From contig CM073323.1 of assembly GCA_037043015.1 (NCBI GenBank), positions 3,782,001 to 3,846,000 of the forward strand: a stretch of 64,000 nucleotides of DNA, read 5' to 3'. The translations under genes and the position numbers were made by a program. This DNA is from Bryum argenteum. Taxonomy: Eukaryota > Streptophyta > Bryopsida > Bryales > Bryaceae. The first letter of the stretch is position 1. Every line of letters starts with the position of its first letter. Below are positions 34,829 through 45,040 of this stretch, in pieces. The notes below the pieces were generated by a model. The model was given only the letters and a program-made list of their open reading frames with translations, was not told the DNA's origin and searched no databases.

Positions 34829-36133
34829 AGCTGCTACGACCTGCACCGGGGGGTCCGAACATGGGAAACAAGTGTGTGCGCGCGAGAGGGGGAGAGAATG
34901 TGGGCAACTACGAACACTGGGCAAAACGGATGGTGGCGGGGATGCAAGAATGTGTCTTCTCCCCGGAAAAACCCTCGGTACTTGAGCTCTCGCTGGCTGT
35001 GGAAGGGTGAGAGTGGTGATAATGAGGGACCCGTCCGTGGCGGCGGTGTCTGCTTTTATGATGGGGAGTGATGAGGCCTCGGCGGTATCATCAGGTAATG
35101 ATGCCTCGGTAGGGGAATAAGGTGGTGATGCCTCGGGAAGATCTTGAGGGGTAATTATGGCACTGATTTGCCATGTCTCGGTAGTCGGGTTGCGACTGTG
35201 ATTGTCTGATTCTGGTCCCTGGATGACGTGGATGTGGCTTATGTATGCACATGGGATGTGTATGGGTATGGCCGAGGCGGGGGAGGCCCCTTCCGCGGCT
35301 AAATCCCATGGGGTTGTTCTCTGCTTTTTTGCTGTAGTGGCGGTGTGTCCCTGGGTTTGTCCCTGGATGGCCTGCGGGTGTATTGCCCCCTCGGGTTCTG
35401 TATGTGTCTGCCCGTGGTTGCCTCCCCGGGTTTGTGCCTGGCGTGTCCTGATGCCTTGGTCGTGAAGCACTTTGGGTTGGATGTCCATGGCTCCTTGGGA
35501 TTGTCCTTCGGAAAGTTGCTGTGCCCCGGGGTTGTCCTCCAAGGATGTGGCTTCGGCTGCCAGAGTTGTGTGAATATCTTGGAGGCTGAGGGCGGTTGTG
35601 ATTTGTGGTGTCGTGGTGTGATACTGTTTTAATTTTGCCGAATTAACAATGGTGTCGTGGGGGTCGTAATTTGGACCGTTGACGAGGAGTACCGTATTGT
35701 TTGGTAACACCAATTGGATGTGTAGAGGGGCCATGCCATATTGATTCAAATTTTGATCTTTTGAGTTTTGGGTCCCAGGGCACCACAAGATTTGGTCACC
35801 CTTTTGGAACATCCGCGGGGTTGCGTGCCTTGGAAATGCCGAAACACAAGGCTTGTTTGTGCGCGACGTGTGTGGGCGCCTTGGTTCAATTTCCTCCAGG
35901 TGGTGAAGGTCGATGCGGGTCGCCAAACTTCGTCGCGATGTATAATCCCTTGGTTGGAGGGTCTCAAATGTTGGTACTATGTATTCCGTGGGTAGCGTGG
36001 GTTGGGTGCCATAGACCATTTCAAATGGACCGCATTGCGTGGCGCTTTTGACGGCTACGCTGGTATGCCCACAAATAGTAATTGTAAGCAATCGTCCCGA
36101 TCTGCTGGTTCGCTGCACAAATCGTTTGAGCAT
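34829..36133 (-). pseudogene. Inner element integrase C-terminus and in-frame linker to extra ORF
   Basis: Integrase C-terminal portion (FEMVYGTQPTLPTEYIVP, MFQKGDQILWCPG, NYDPHDTIVNSAKLKQYHT) followed without stop by about 230 residues rich in Thr, Pro, Gln and Ser that run straight into the extra ORF at 34828. Related elements usually have a stop after the integrase and a separate downstream frame, so this fusion is notable. Confidence 0.7.
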
Positions 36134-36500
36134 ATTGATTAATGTCTTGTTTGTCGACTCGCTTGTCCATTTCCTTGGGGTAATACACGATGCTGGTTCG
36201 GTGCTTGATGATGTGATTGTCGAGGAGGTCTTGGATGGCCGTGTTTACAAAATGTGTGCCTTGATCCGACACGATCTCCAGAGGGCACCCAAACCTTGTA
36301 ATTATGTTTTCATAAATGAACAATCTTTGTGACTACCGCGGTGTTGGTTCGCAGGGGTTTAGCCTCAACCCACTTTGTGGTATAATCCGTGGCTACGAGG
36401 ATATATTTGTACCCCTGGCGCGTCGCTGGTTTGATTGGTCCCAAATCCAAATCCAGCCCCATCTTTGAAATGGCCCGAGGGGTGGTATAGATTTCAACGG
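36021..36500 (-). pseudogene. Inner element integrase core (frameshifted)
   Basis: [15 protein letters not shown] (first Asp) lies in one frame near 36.39-36.41 kb. ENIITRFGC and VSDQGTHFVN (second Asp) are at 36323-36021. The third catalytic position falls in a garbled stretch (YYPKEMDKRVDKQDIN) where a Gly-Asn-Gly-Gln-Ala-Glu type motif is expected, indicating compensating frameshifts. Confidence 0.8.
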
Positions 36501-38439
36501 TACTTTACCTTGGTGTTGGAAATTCGTCGTGGAGACACAGCGGGCGTGACAATTTTTGATATAGTTGATCACGTCCTTGTGAAGTGTCGGCCACCAGTAT
36601 TTGGCCGATAGTATTTTTTTTATCGTGGTGTCTGGACCCTGGTGTCCCCCCGCGGGTCCATCATGGAGGTGCTCGAGGATTTGTTGCTGTTGCTGGGTTG
36701 GGACGCACAGCCGTATTTCTTGGTCGGGCCCACGTTTGTATAGCCTCCCTTGGACCACGGTGTATGGCAAGGTTGTCTGCACGAAACTGATCGTGCGTGT
36801 TCCGGTCAAGTCCCCGGGGGTAATGCCGCGGGTGAGGTACCGGATAATATCGGTCCTCCAATCATCCACGTATTCCTCGGGGTCCGTTGTTATTTGTGCG
36901 GCTTGGACGTAGGCTTCGTTAAATGAATCATCGATTCCTTCCGCGGTGGTGTTAGTGTCCCTGGACAGATAGTCGGCCACGATGTGTCGCTTACCCGGGA
37001 CGTATACTACTTCGAAATCGTATTCGAGTAGTATCATAATCCATCGCGCCACTCTCCCTGTGACCAAGGTTTGGTTGACGAGGTACGACAAACTATGATG
37101 ATCGACCATAAACCGGAATTTCTTTCCGAGGAGGTAATGCCGAAATTTTTTGACAGCGTAGATCATCGCCAGAGCTTCACGTTCCGTGGTAGAGTAATTC
37201 CTTTCAGCTTGGTTGAGCAGTCGACTGGCGTAAGCCACGGGTTGATCGTGTTTGCCATTTATATTTTGGGCTAACATTACTCCCACGGCAATGTTGGATG
37301 CGTCGGTGTGGACGTGGAATGGTTTGGACCAATCCGGGGCGATGAGTATGGGCGTGTTGGAGTACGCATGTTTTATTTTTTCCAATGCTGCCTGTGCTTC
37401 CGGTGTCCAGTCCCGGGGGTAAGCATACTTGGCGTGGTTCAACGCCGTGATCGGAGCAGTGATGTGTGCCAGCTTCTCGATGTAAATGCGGTTGAATTGT
37501 GCCAAGCCTAAAAGTCTCTGCACGCCCTTCTGATTCAACGGGGGTGTCATGCCCAGGATGTCTTTGATCTTCTCGGGGTCCGGTAGTTTACCATGTTTAC
37601 ATACGATGTACCCAAGGATTACCCCGGCGAAGTACAGAAACATGCATTTATCCGCATTGAGGCTGACCCCGTTGGCTCTATTTGCGTGGAAGATTTGTCT
37701 GAGATGAGCAACGTGGTCGGTCATTTTCCCGTAAACGGTGCCGTCATCTAGGTAGATTCGGAAGAATCGTTTAAGGTATGGCCGGAAGATTAATTCCATA
37801 CCACGTTGGAATGTCATGGGTGCGTTTTTGGCCCCGAAGGGCATCCTTTCGAACTGGTACGGGCCCCATTCCGTGGAGAAGGCTGTTTTGCCTTTGTCCT
37901 GTTCGGCCATGGCCACTTGGTAGTATCCTGAGAAGCAGTCCAGGAACGAGTACATCTCGTGCCCGGCTACCTCGTTGATGATCTCCTCCATGTATGGCAG
38001 CGGATAATGATCCTTTTTTGTGGCTGCATTAAGTTTCGGGAAGTCCACGCAGATGCGCAATGTGCCATTTTTCTTGGGGATAATCACCATGGGTGAGAGC
38101 CACGGTCTTTGCGTCCACGGGGAGATAAATTTTGCGTGGAGTAGTTTGTCAAGCTCGGCCTTGACCCGAGCAAATGTAATTTGGGTTCATTCTATAGCGC
38201 CTCTGTTGTACTGGGGTTGCCCCGGGGAGGAGATCGATGGTGTGCTCGGCCAGGGCATTGGGTATACCTTTGAGATCCTCGTGATTCCACGCAAAGATAT
38301 CCCGGTATTCGTGGAACAAGGCAATGGCTGCGTTTTTGATGGTCATGCGGTGCATCGGTGTTGATTTTGATGTATTTGGGATCGTTCTCCGTCCCCGAGG
38401 TTGACTAACTGGACTCTCTCCTTGGCCCCGTGCGTCCAT
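36393..38439 (-). pseudogene. Inner element RT, RNase H and integrase zinc domain
   Basis: The N-terminal RT part is at 38439-38149 (YRDIFAWNHEDLKGIPNALA). After a frameshift a 565-residue frame at 38090-36393 gives MVIIPKKNGTLRICVDFPKL, SFLDCFSGYYQVAM (Asp), MPFGAKNAPMTFQ, RIYLDDGTVY (catalytic Asp pair) and LLGLAQFNRIYI. RNase H follows (HVHTDASNIAVGV, TTEREALAMIYA, FMVDHHSLSYL, HIVADYLSRD), then the zinc-binding HLHDGPAGGHQG...CHARC of the integrase. Catalytic residues are present throughout this frame. Confidence 0.9.
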
Positions 38440-39236
38440 CCTGTGATGGTCTCGTGGTGTAATGCCGCTTTGGCGGGGACCGCATTCACCACTACTTCCT
38501 CGGATATCTCACGGGTGAAATGCTTGGGGATGTCCAATTTTTCCTCCTCCTGCACCAGACTGGCGAGATGTATTTCAGCCACAGGGACCAGACTTGGGTG
38601 CACGTGGAGTACGAGGGCCTCCTGCTCGTTGGTGAATTCTTCCGGCCAATCAGTTCCTGCCGAGGTTCTGATCTGGCTCATTTTGGCGCGAGTAAGACAA
38701 CTGTCCACGGGTATGACCACGGTTCTTCCGTGGCGTTGAATGCGGATGTGGTTCTTGGTCCAATCGTGGATTGCCTGCATGTCCCGTAGCCAGGGTCGTC
38801 CTAGTATGACTGGAAAACTACTGTCGTGGGGCATCTCGATAATCACGAATGTCGCCGGTGTCGATACCCCGTGTATTGTAATCCCCACCATGGTGAGAAT
38901 TCCCAGGGGCGTGACGGGGGCATCGTTAGCCATGCGTAATATGAAGCGGGCGTTCCGTGGTTGTGGCAACCCCAGCGCTTTCCGAACGTGATTGCTCATT
39001 ACGTTTACGCCCGATCCTCCATCGACGAGGACGTTGGTTAATGTCTGTCCTCCCAGCTGAACATGTATCACGGCCGCGTCCGGGTCCAAGGTAGTGGCGT
39101 TCACTTCTACGAATGTGGGATCCGATTTTGTTGTGGTCACTACAGCCCGTTGTAAGTATTGCTGTAATTCCGGGCTAATCTGTACCAATTTTGCCAAGGT
39201 GATGGTCACATTAGTGGTGTCGAGTATCTGTTGCAA
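38343..39236 (-). pseudogene. Inner element aspartic protease region
   Basis: About 297 residues with retropepsin-like NVLVDGGSGVNVMSNHVRK, LRMANDAPVTPLGIL and FPVILGRPWLRD. The catalytic triad reads D-G-G rather than D-S/T-G, and the outer element has the same form (VDGGSSVNLMN), so it appears to be a lineage feature and not damage. Open to its stop, but out of frame with RT. Confidence 0.85.
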
Positions 39237-39301
39237 GGTGGAATCCGTGGCATGTCCTTGATCCGTAGCGGTTGTCTCCAGATCCTTCTGCAGATCCTTT
39301 C

Positions 39302-40700
39302 TCAGATTATGCAGCCGCTCCCAGTGGTTCTCTGGAAATGGTTTCTGTGCTCCACCACGTGGTTCGGAAGGTTTACTCTGGATCTCGTAGTTACTGCGGA
39401 GGCTGATATCGTGGACACATTCGTTTCCGGCCCGTGGACCTCAGTCAATGTTACTCCCCCTCTCCTCGGTGCCGCGGCGTTTGTGTTTGAGGATCCCGGG
39501 GGGTTACTGTTCCGATTTTGTGCCCACCTCTGTTTGAATACTGGGCACTGGCTTCTTCGGTGGTCCAAACCGCCGCATTCCCAGCACGCATCAGCACGGC
39601 CAGGCTGGAAAGCGTCCACGTTGACCTCCTCGGGATATACCGCGGCCATGGTATTTCTGGAACGTCTTTGATCCTGGGGTGGGGCTGCATTGGTTGAGTA
39701 CCAGCACCTTCCTTGGTGTGTTTTTCCGCATGTGTCACACAACGGGGGTGCCAATCTAGCATCTTGCCTGGTGGAGGGCAATGGAAGTATGGGTGCTTGT
39801 GTCTGTTTGAGAGCCGTGAGCTCTCGACTAATGTCATTTGCCGCGGATAGAATGTCTGGTAACGTTTTAACGCCACGTATAACAATGCCCTGTTGGATCC
39901 AAGGGAGTAGCCCCTTTTTGAACCATTCGCACATATATTCTTCTTCGGGTCGTTGACTAAGTTTATCTGCCAACTGCTTGAACCGATCGTAGAACTTATC
40001 CACGGGCTCGTTCGTGGATTGCGTAATTGATCCTAATGCCCGTAGGACTTCCGAACTTGTCTTCAGTTTTCGAAACTTGTGTAAAAAGCTACGCTCCATA
40101 TCTTCCCAACTGGCATTGTTGTGTTCCGATTCGAAGTCGATGTACCAGTTGATGTGATTCCCTTGGAGCGCGGTACCAAAAATGTTCTGTAAGTCCGTGG
40201 GATGGAAAATGCCGTTTGTGCGTGCTATTACCTTAAACCTCCTGACGTGCCAATCTGGATCCCCAGATTCATCAAACACGGGGTAAGGTATCTTTGGTAA
40301 CTTGGCATGGGCGTCAAGGCCCCCCGGGGTGTGACACAGTGGGTAATCCCGTGGGTACCGCTACTGGTGCCGGGGATGGCATTCCCGAGGTGCTCGAGCT
40401 GGCCGAGGCGTTGTTCCCCTGGGGTAAGGTTGTCGACTGCACTGCTTCGGCCGATTCTCCCACACTCCTTGGTGTGGAAGCAATAATTGCGGGGGCGACG
40501 TTGCCTTGGATGCCTTGATATTTCAGGCTGAGCAACTCTAACCTTGCGTTCGTGGCCTCATTCTGAGCAGCCAAGTCCGTCATTTGTTGCTTCATCCATT
40601 GTAGTAACTCTCTGGTTTCATCTTCTTGTTGCACTATTTCCTCCATATCTGCAACTATATTCTCCACGGCTTTTTCCGCGGCGTGTTTTTTCGGGGGCAT
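39302..40700 (-). pseudogene. Inner element gag
   Basis: N-terminal acidic coiled coil from 40700 (ENIVADMEEIVQQEDETREL). A frameshift near 40.3 kb follows, then capsid-like sequence 40279-39302 (PDWHVRRFKVIARTNGIF, GNHINWYIDFES, EDMERSFLHKFRKL, PVDKFYDRFKQLADKLS) and a perfect CX2CX4HX4C knuckle, CWECGGLDHRRSQC. Nucleocapsid/capsid precursor that packages element RNA. Confidence 0.88.
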
Positions 40701-40736
40701 TTTTTCTCCCTACAGGCGCGTAGCAAAAAAAATTTC

Positions 40737-40749
40737 TTTCTCTCTCTCT

Positions 40750-40787
<38 letters not shown>
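40737..40787 (-). repeat. CT/poly-T tract in the inner element leader
   Basis: CT repeats followed by 35 consecutive T on the plus strand (a poly-A tract in element sense) between primer site and gag start. Length may be assembly-dependent. Confidence 0.9.
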
Positions 40788-40790
<3 letters not shown>

Positions 40791-40802
40791 TCAGCACTCC
40801 AT

Positions 40803-40819
40803 CCCCAGCATGGTCGCCA
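40803..40819 (-). other. Inner element tRNA primer-binding site
   Basis: Minus strand TGGCGACCATGCTGGGG, three bases inside the 5' LTR end, starting with the expected TGG. I do not assign the tRNA. Confidence 0.75.
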
Positions 40820-40822
40820 AAA

Positions 40823-41607
40823 TGTTAGCCCGGGGGTACAGGTATGGAGGTGCCCGAGGTGCGAGGAAGGGAGGAACAGGGGCAGGGTGAAAGAGCTGAC
40901 CGGGTGTGTGGCTCGATACCACGGTAATCCCCGGGGAAGGAGGAGGTCAGGGTGTGCTGTGGGACCCGTTGACTCACCAACCGTAATCACGGTTGATTAG
41001 CGCGATCGGGTTCACGCGGAGGAGACATCATGAGGTGTTGCACCGTGTGTCACAGGCGAGGCTGCGGCCTTGCGGCGCCTTTTCCAGAGTGAGCTTCCCC
41101 GGCCAAGGCGATCGTCCGTGGCGTGACTGTCTGAGGACGAAGGAACAACGGTGCCAGCGTTCTCTTTAGCTACGGTGTGGATTCTCGACACAGTCGGTCC
41201 AAGGACTCCTCGGCGTCGCGGTGAGTATCCGAGCTAGGGTATTCCACAGAAGAAGCAAGGGAAGGGGAAGTTTACAGAATAGTCAAGTAAGATAGAAGTA
41301 GGGCTGAGCCCGTATTGCATTGATCGGTGAAATGCCGCATTTGGCTACAAGAGGTCACGGCCAGGTGCTCGTGGCGCTATCACTAAATCCGTGCGATATT
41401 GAACTACCCTTCTATAAATTCTACCTCTCTTTATAATAAAACCTAATGCTTGCGCTGCTCTTTGGCCTTAACTGCCTGCATCCATGGTCTCGATCCTCGT
41501 GGCCCTCTGTCACTGCCTCGGCCTCGAGCCCCGTGGCTGTTAAGTCCTGGTCTTCTCCGTGGCTGCTGGTCCTCGATGATGATACCCGCGTGTCGTGGCG
41601 GGTAACA
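40823..41607 (-). repeat. Inner element 5' LTR (785 bp)
   Basis: Direct repeat of 31610-32393. TATA-like TTATAAAG (minus strand) near 41430-41437. Followed by the duplication ACTCC at 41608-41612. Confidence 0.95.
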
Positions 41608-41612
41608 ACTCC

Positions 41613-42263
41613 CTCAAACTCTCGATCGCTTCTTCACAATAGACAAACCCTGCTTTCGAAGTGAATGTGAAAAGGAAAAAGAATTTGTTGCAACAAACTC
41701 TCATCAATTGCTCTCACCTTGGCGGTTGGCGGCCATCAATCATTATCAATTGCGATACTCTCCCTCACAAATTATCATTATGACTCACCCATGGCTTCAC
41801 ATCAATAGATTTCACTCCTGTCTCACATACACTCAATTGCAAAACTGTAATTTGTAAATAATGATATTATTATCTTCCTTATTTTTCATAATCTTTCTTT
41901 AAGGAATATTGATTTATCATGTTTTTCTCCCTCTTTGAACTTAGTATTATTTAAAATTTATCATATCTTTTCAATTCTATACTTACTACACTCGTGATTT
42001 TCTCTCTTATTTTTCCCTTATCTTATTCATTTTCTCGCCACTCTTAACTATAGAGATATATTATTTGTTATATTATCACTTCATTATATCTATTGAAACT
42101 TTATTATCTTAAATTATTAAATTATGCGTCTTTTTGTCTTCAAACATGTCTTTAAATACTTAATTGAATCAATTCGGCTAGTGTACTCAAAAATTTCAAA
42201 TTGCTCCTAGAAAGATATTGCCATTGTTTTCCCTCCTCCTTGCTAATACAAGCCGACCCCGGC
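41613..42263 (-). other. Outer element spacer downstream of integrase
   Basis: AT-rich, no reading frame. Contains a purine tract (minus CAAGGAGGAGGGAAAA, 42227-42242) just after the integrase stop, a candidate second polypurine tract. Confidence 0.6.
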
Positions 42264-43313
42264 TTAAGTATGATAAACTTTAAGCCTATAGCCATTGATT
42301 CGAGTAGGAAGTAATTTCCCCTCAAAATCCCTCAATTGTGCCGACCCATTGGGATTTATATCTACCACTTCGTAAGGACCCATCTAGTGTATTTGCAGTT
42401 TTCCAGGGAATTTAAAAAGTCGACTATCATACAATAGTAATAGATCTCCAATTTTAAACGTTTTAGGCACTAACTTACTATCATAAAATGACTTTCTATG
42501 CTTTTGCATAGGATAGGTATGGAGATAAGCCTCCCTCCTTTTCTCATCCAATTCCTCTAATTGGGCTAATCTTATTTTTAAACTATTGTCTTCATCCAAC
42601 CTGTTCTCTATAGCCACCCTCAAAGAAGGAATTTCATACTTTATGGGTAATATGGCCTCTTGGCCATAGACCAATTGAAAATGGGTAAACTTAGTAGTTA
42701 CCTTATAAGCCACTCTATAAGCCCATAATGCACCCCATAGCTTTTCATCCCAATCTGTACCGCCTTGGGCAATGGTTTTAGTTAAAATTCTACAAAGAAT
42801 CCCATTGGTTTTTTCTGTTTGGCCATTGGCCCTGGGGTGATAAGGAGATGTTTTCCTATGTTTAATAAAGAATGTCTCCGTTAACTTTGCTATTGTCTCA
42901 TTAAGGAAATGGGTACCTCTATCGCTAATTAACTCTTTAGGACAACCGAAACGAGATATTATATTCTCATACAAAAATCGTGCCACTGTGTGGGCATCAT
43001 CATTTCGTGTTGCTATAGCTTCTGCCCACTTAGTGGCATAATTTGTGGCCACCAAAATATATCATTTACGACCTCTTCTGGAAGGGGGTGCTATAGGTCC
43101 TACGAAGTCTATCCTCCATTTTTCAAAAGGGGATAAAGCAAAAATTGGTACTAACGGCGTTGCTGTAGTTGGGGTGGGTCTACCCACCCGCTGACAAGGA
43201 TCGCATTTACGGACATATTGGTGGGCATTATGAAACATTTTTGGCCACCAATATCCAGATGTTAAGGCTTTCCTTGCCGTTACATCACCCGCAAAAGTGT
43301 CCCCCACATGCAT
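42264..43313 (-). pseudogene. Outer element integrase
   Basis: Zinc domain (FAGDVTARKALTSGYWWPKM, CDPCQR) at 43313 onward, then KWRIDFVGPIAPPSRRGRK and an in-frame stop at about 43062. The core resumes at 43055: VATNYATKWAEA, where the first catalytic Asp is Asn, then ELISDRGTHFLNE (Asp) and HPRANGQTEKTNG (Glu). C-terminus GPYEVVDINPNGSAQLRDF ... INGYRLKVYHT ends at 42264, after a second stop near 42384. No chromodomain. Confidence 0.88.
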
Positions 43314-44265
43314 CTATATGACAACCTTCTAATATTAAAGATATCTCATTGGTATATATACACCTTCTCAATAGTCCATCTACACCTTTTTTATACAAAA
43401 CATCTCCCAATAGTGTATACGGCCCACATTTATATAAAAAGGCTTTTAATTGGGATGGACTCAATCCATTGGGTATAATATTAGATTTTAAATAATTTAA
43501 TATATCAACATACTCGGGTTGAATAATATCTACCTCAAAGATATTAGCGTCTGGTAATTGGTCATCTAGTGGCTGTAACTCTTCCATTGGTAGAGGTTCT
43601 AAGCAAGAAATACTATCGGCATTTCCATGGCTATTTCCTAGCCTCACTACTATTGTAAAGTCAAATTCTTGTAACAATATAACCCATCTGGCCAACCGGC
43701 CACTTAAATCAGGTTTATTAACCAGATGCTTAAGAGCATCATGGTCCACATAGAAAACAAAAGGATAACCCAATAAATAATGGCGAAATTTTTGCACAGC
43801 AAAAATCATACCTAATGCCTCCCTTTCCGTAGTTGTATAATTTTTCTCTGTTGGTATTAATTGACGACTGGCAAAATAAATGGGGTGATCTAAATTTTTA
43901 AGATCTTTTTGGCTTAAAATACACCCTAGGGCTACATTTGAAGCATCTATATAAACATGAAATGGTTTTGACCAATCGGGTGGAATTAATACTGGGGCCG
44001 TACACAATTTTTCTTTTAGTAACTCAAATGCTTCCTCACATGATCCATTCCAAATAGGTTTATCTCCTATTTCTAATTTTTTTAATAATTGAGTTAAAGG
44101 GGATGCTATAGATGCATATGACTTAATAGCCCTCCTATAGTATCCAGTCAAACCAAGAAAGCCTCTAACTTCCTTTACAGTTTGCGGTCTAGGAAAATCC
44201 TTTATCAATTGTATTTTATCCGGGTCTAATTGAATTCCCTCTTTACTTACAATATGACCCAACAA
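43285..44265 (-). pseudogene. Outer element RNase H and connection
   Basis: Starts in the RT thumb (MLGHIVSKEGIQLDPDKIQ, VRGFLGLTGYYRRAIKSY). RNase H follows with HVYIDASNVALGCILS, TTTEREALGMIFAVQ, FVFYVDHDALKHL and NADSISCLEPL (usual wording ADSLSRL). Joined to the preceding RT frame and following integrase frame by frameshifts. Confidence 0.88.
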
Positions 44266-44320
44266 TTTCCCATAAGGGACTATAAACTAGCATTTACTGG
44301 CATTAAGGAAAATGCCAAAT

Positions 44321-45040
44321 TTATGACACTGCATAAAAAAATTGTTCCAAGTGATTAGCATGATCCTCTCTTTTCCCATAGACACAAAAATCATCTAAAA
44401 ATATCTCTATAAATTTCCTCAAAAATGGAAGAAAGGCAACCATCATCAATCGCTGAAAAGTTGCAGGCGCATTACACAACCCGAGTAGCATTATTTTTGC
44501 TGCATATGTTCCCCAATCGGTAGTAAAAGTAGTTTTCAATTGATCCTTTCCGGCCAATTGAATTTGATTATAACCTGAGAAGCCGTCTAAAAAAGAATAT
44601 AGTTCGTTGCCTGCCACGGCATCTAATTTAGAATCCGTAAAGGGCAATGGAAAATAGTCTTTTTTAGTTGCATCATTTAGATTTCTAAAATCTTGGCAGA
44701 TTCTGATCTTGCCATTCTTTTTAGGGACTATAACTATAGCGCTAACCCACTCACTATAGGGCACTGGGTAAATAAATCCCATCTCCAATAGCTTCTCTAT
44801 CTCTTCTTTCACTAACAATGAATATTTAGGATTCAAACGTCTTTGCTTTTGCCTGACTGGTTTAGCATCCTCTTTTAAATTTATGTGATGCTCACATATT
44901 TTCGGGGGAACCCTCCTTAAATCTTTATAAGTCCATGCAAAAGCAGAAATATGTATTTTAAGAAAATTCTCTCCAATTGTTCTGCTCGTCTTTGGATAAC
45001 CCTTTACCAATTTGTATTTTCTTAGGTTCTTCACCCTCAC
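44321..45040 (-). pseudogene. Outer element reverse transcriptase
   Basis: About 239 residues: EIEKLLEMGFIYPV, IVIVPKKNGKIRICQDFRNL, SFLDGFSGYNQIQL (Asp), TTDWGTYAAKIMLLGLCNAP (usual wording MPFGLCNAP is altered) and IEIFLDDFCVYG (catalytic Asp pair in the FLDD form). Terminates by frameshift before the thumb. Confidence 0.9.

Larger units (their letters stand above)
31610..41607 (-). mobile_element. GC-rich Ty3/gypsy element with extra ORF (inner element)
   Basis: 9998 bp, LTRs 31610-32393 and 40823-41607, duplication ACTCC on both sides, inserted in the spacer between integrase and extra ORF of the outer element. Minus-strand order: 5' LTR, primer site, poly(A)/GA leader tract, gag, protease, RT, RNase H, integrase, low-complexity linker, extra ORF, polypurine tract, 3' LTR. 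Much richer in G+C than its host element, so it belongs to another family. Frameshifts occur in gag, RT, integrase and the extra ORF. Confidence 0.95.
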
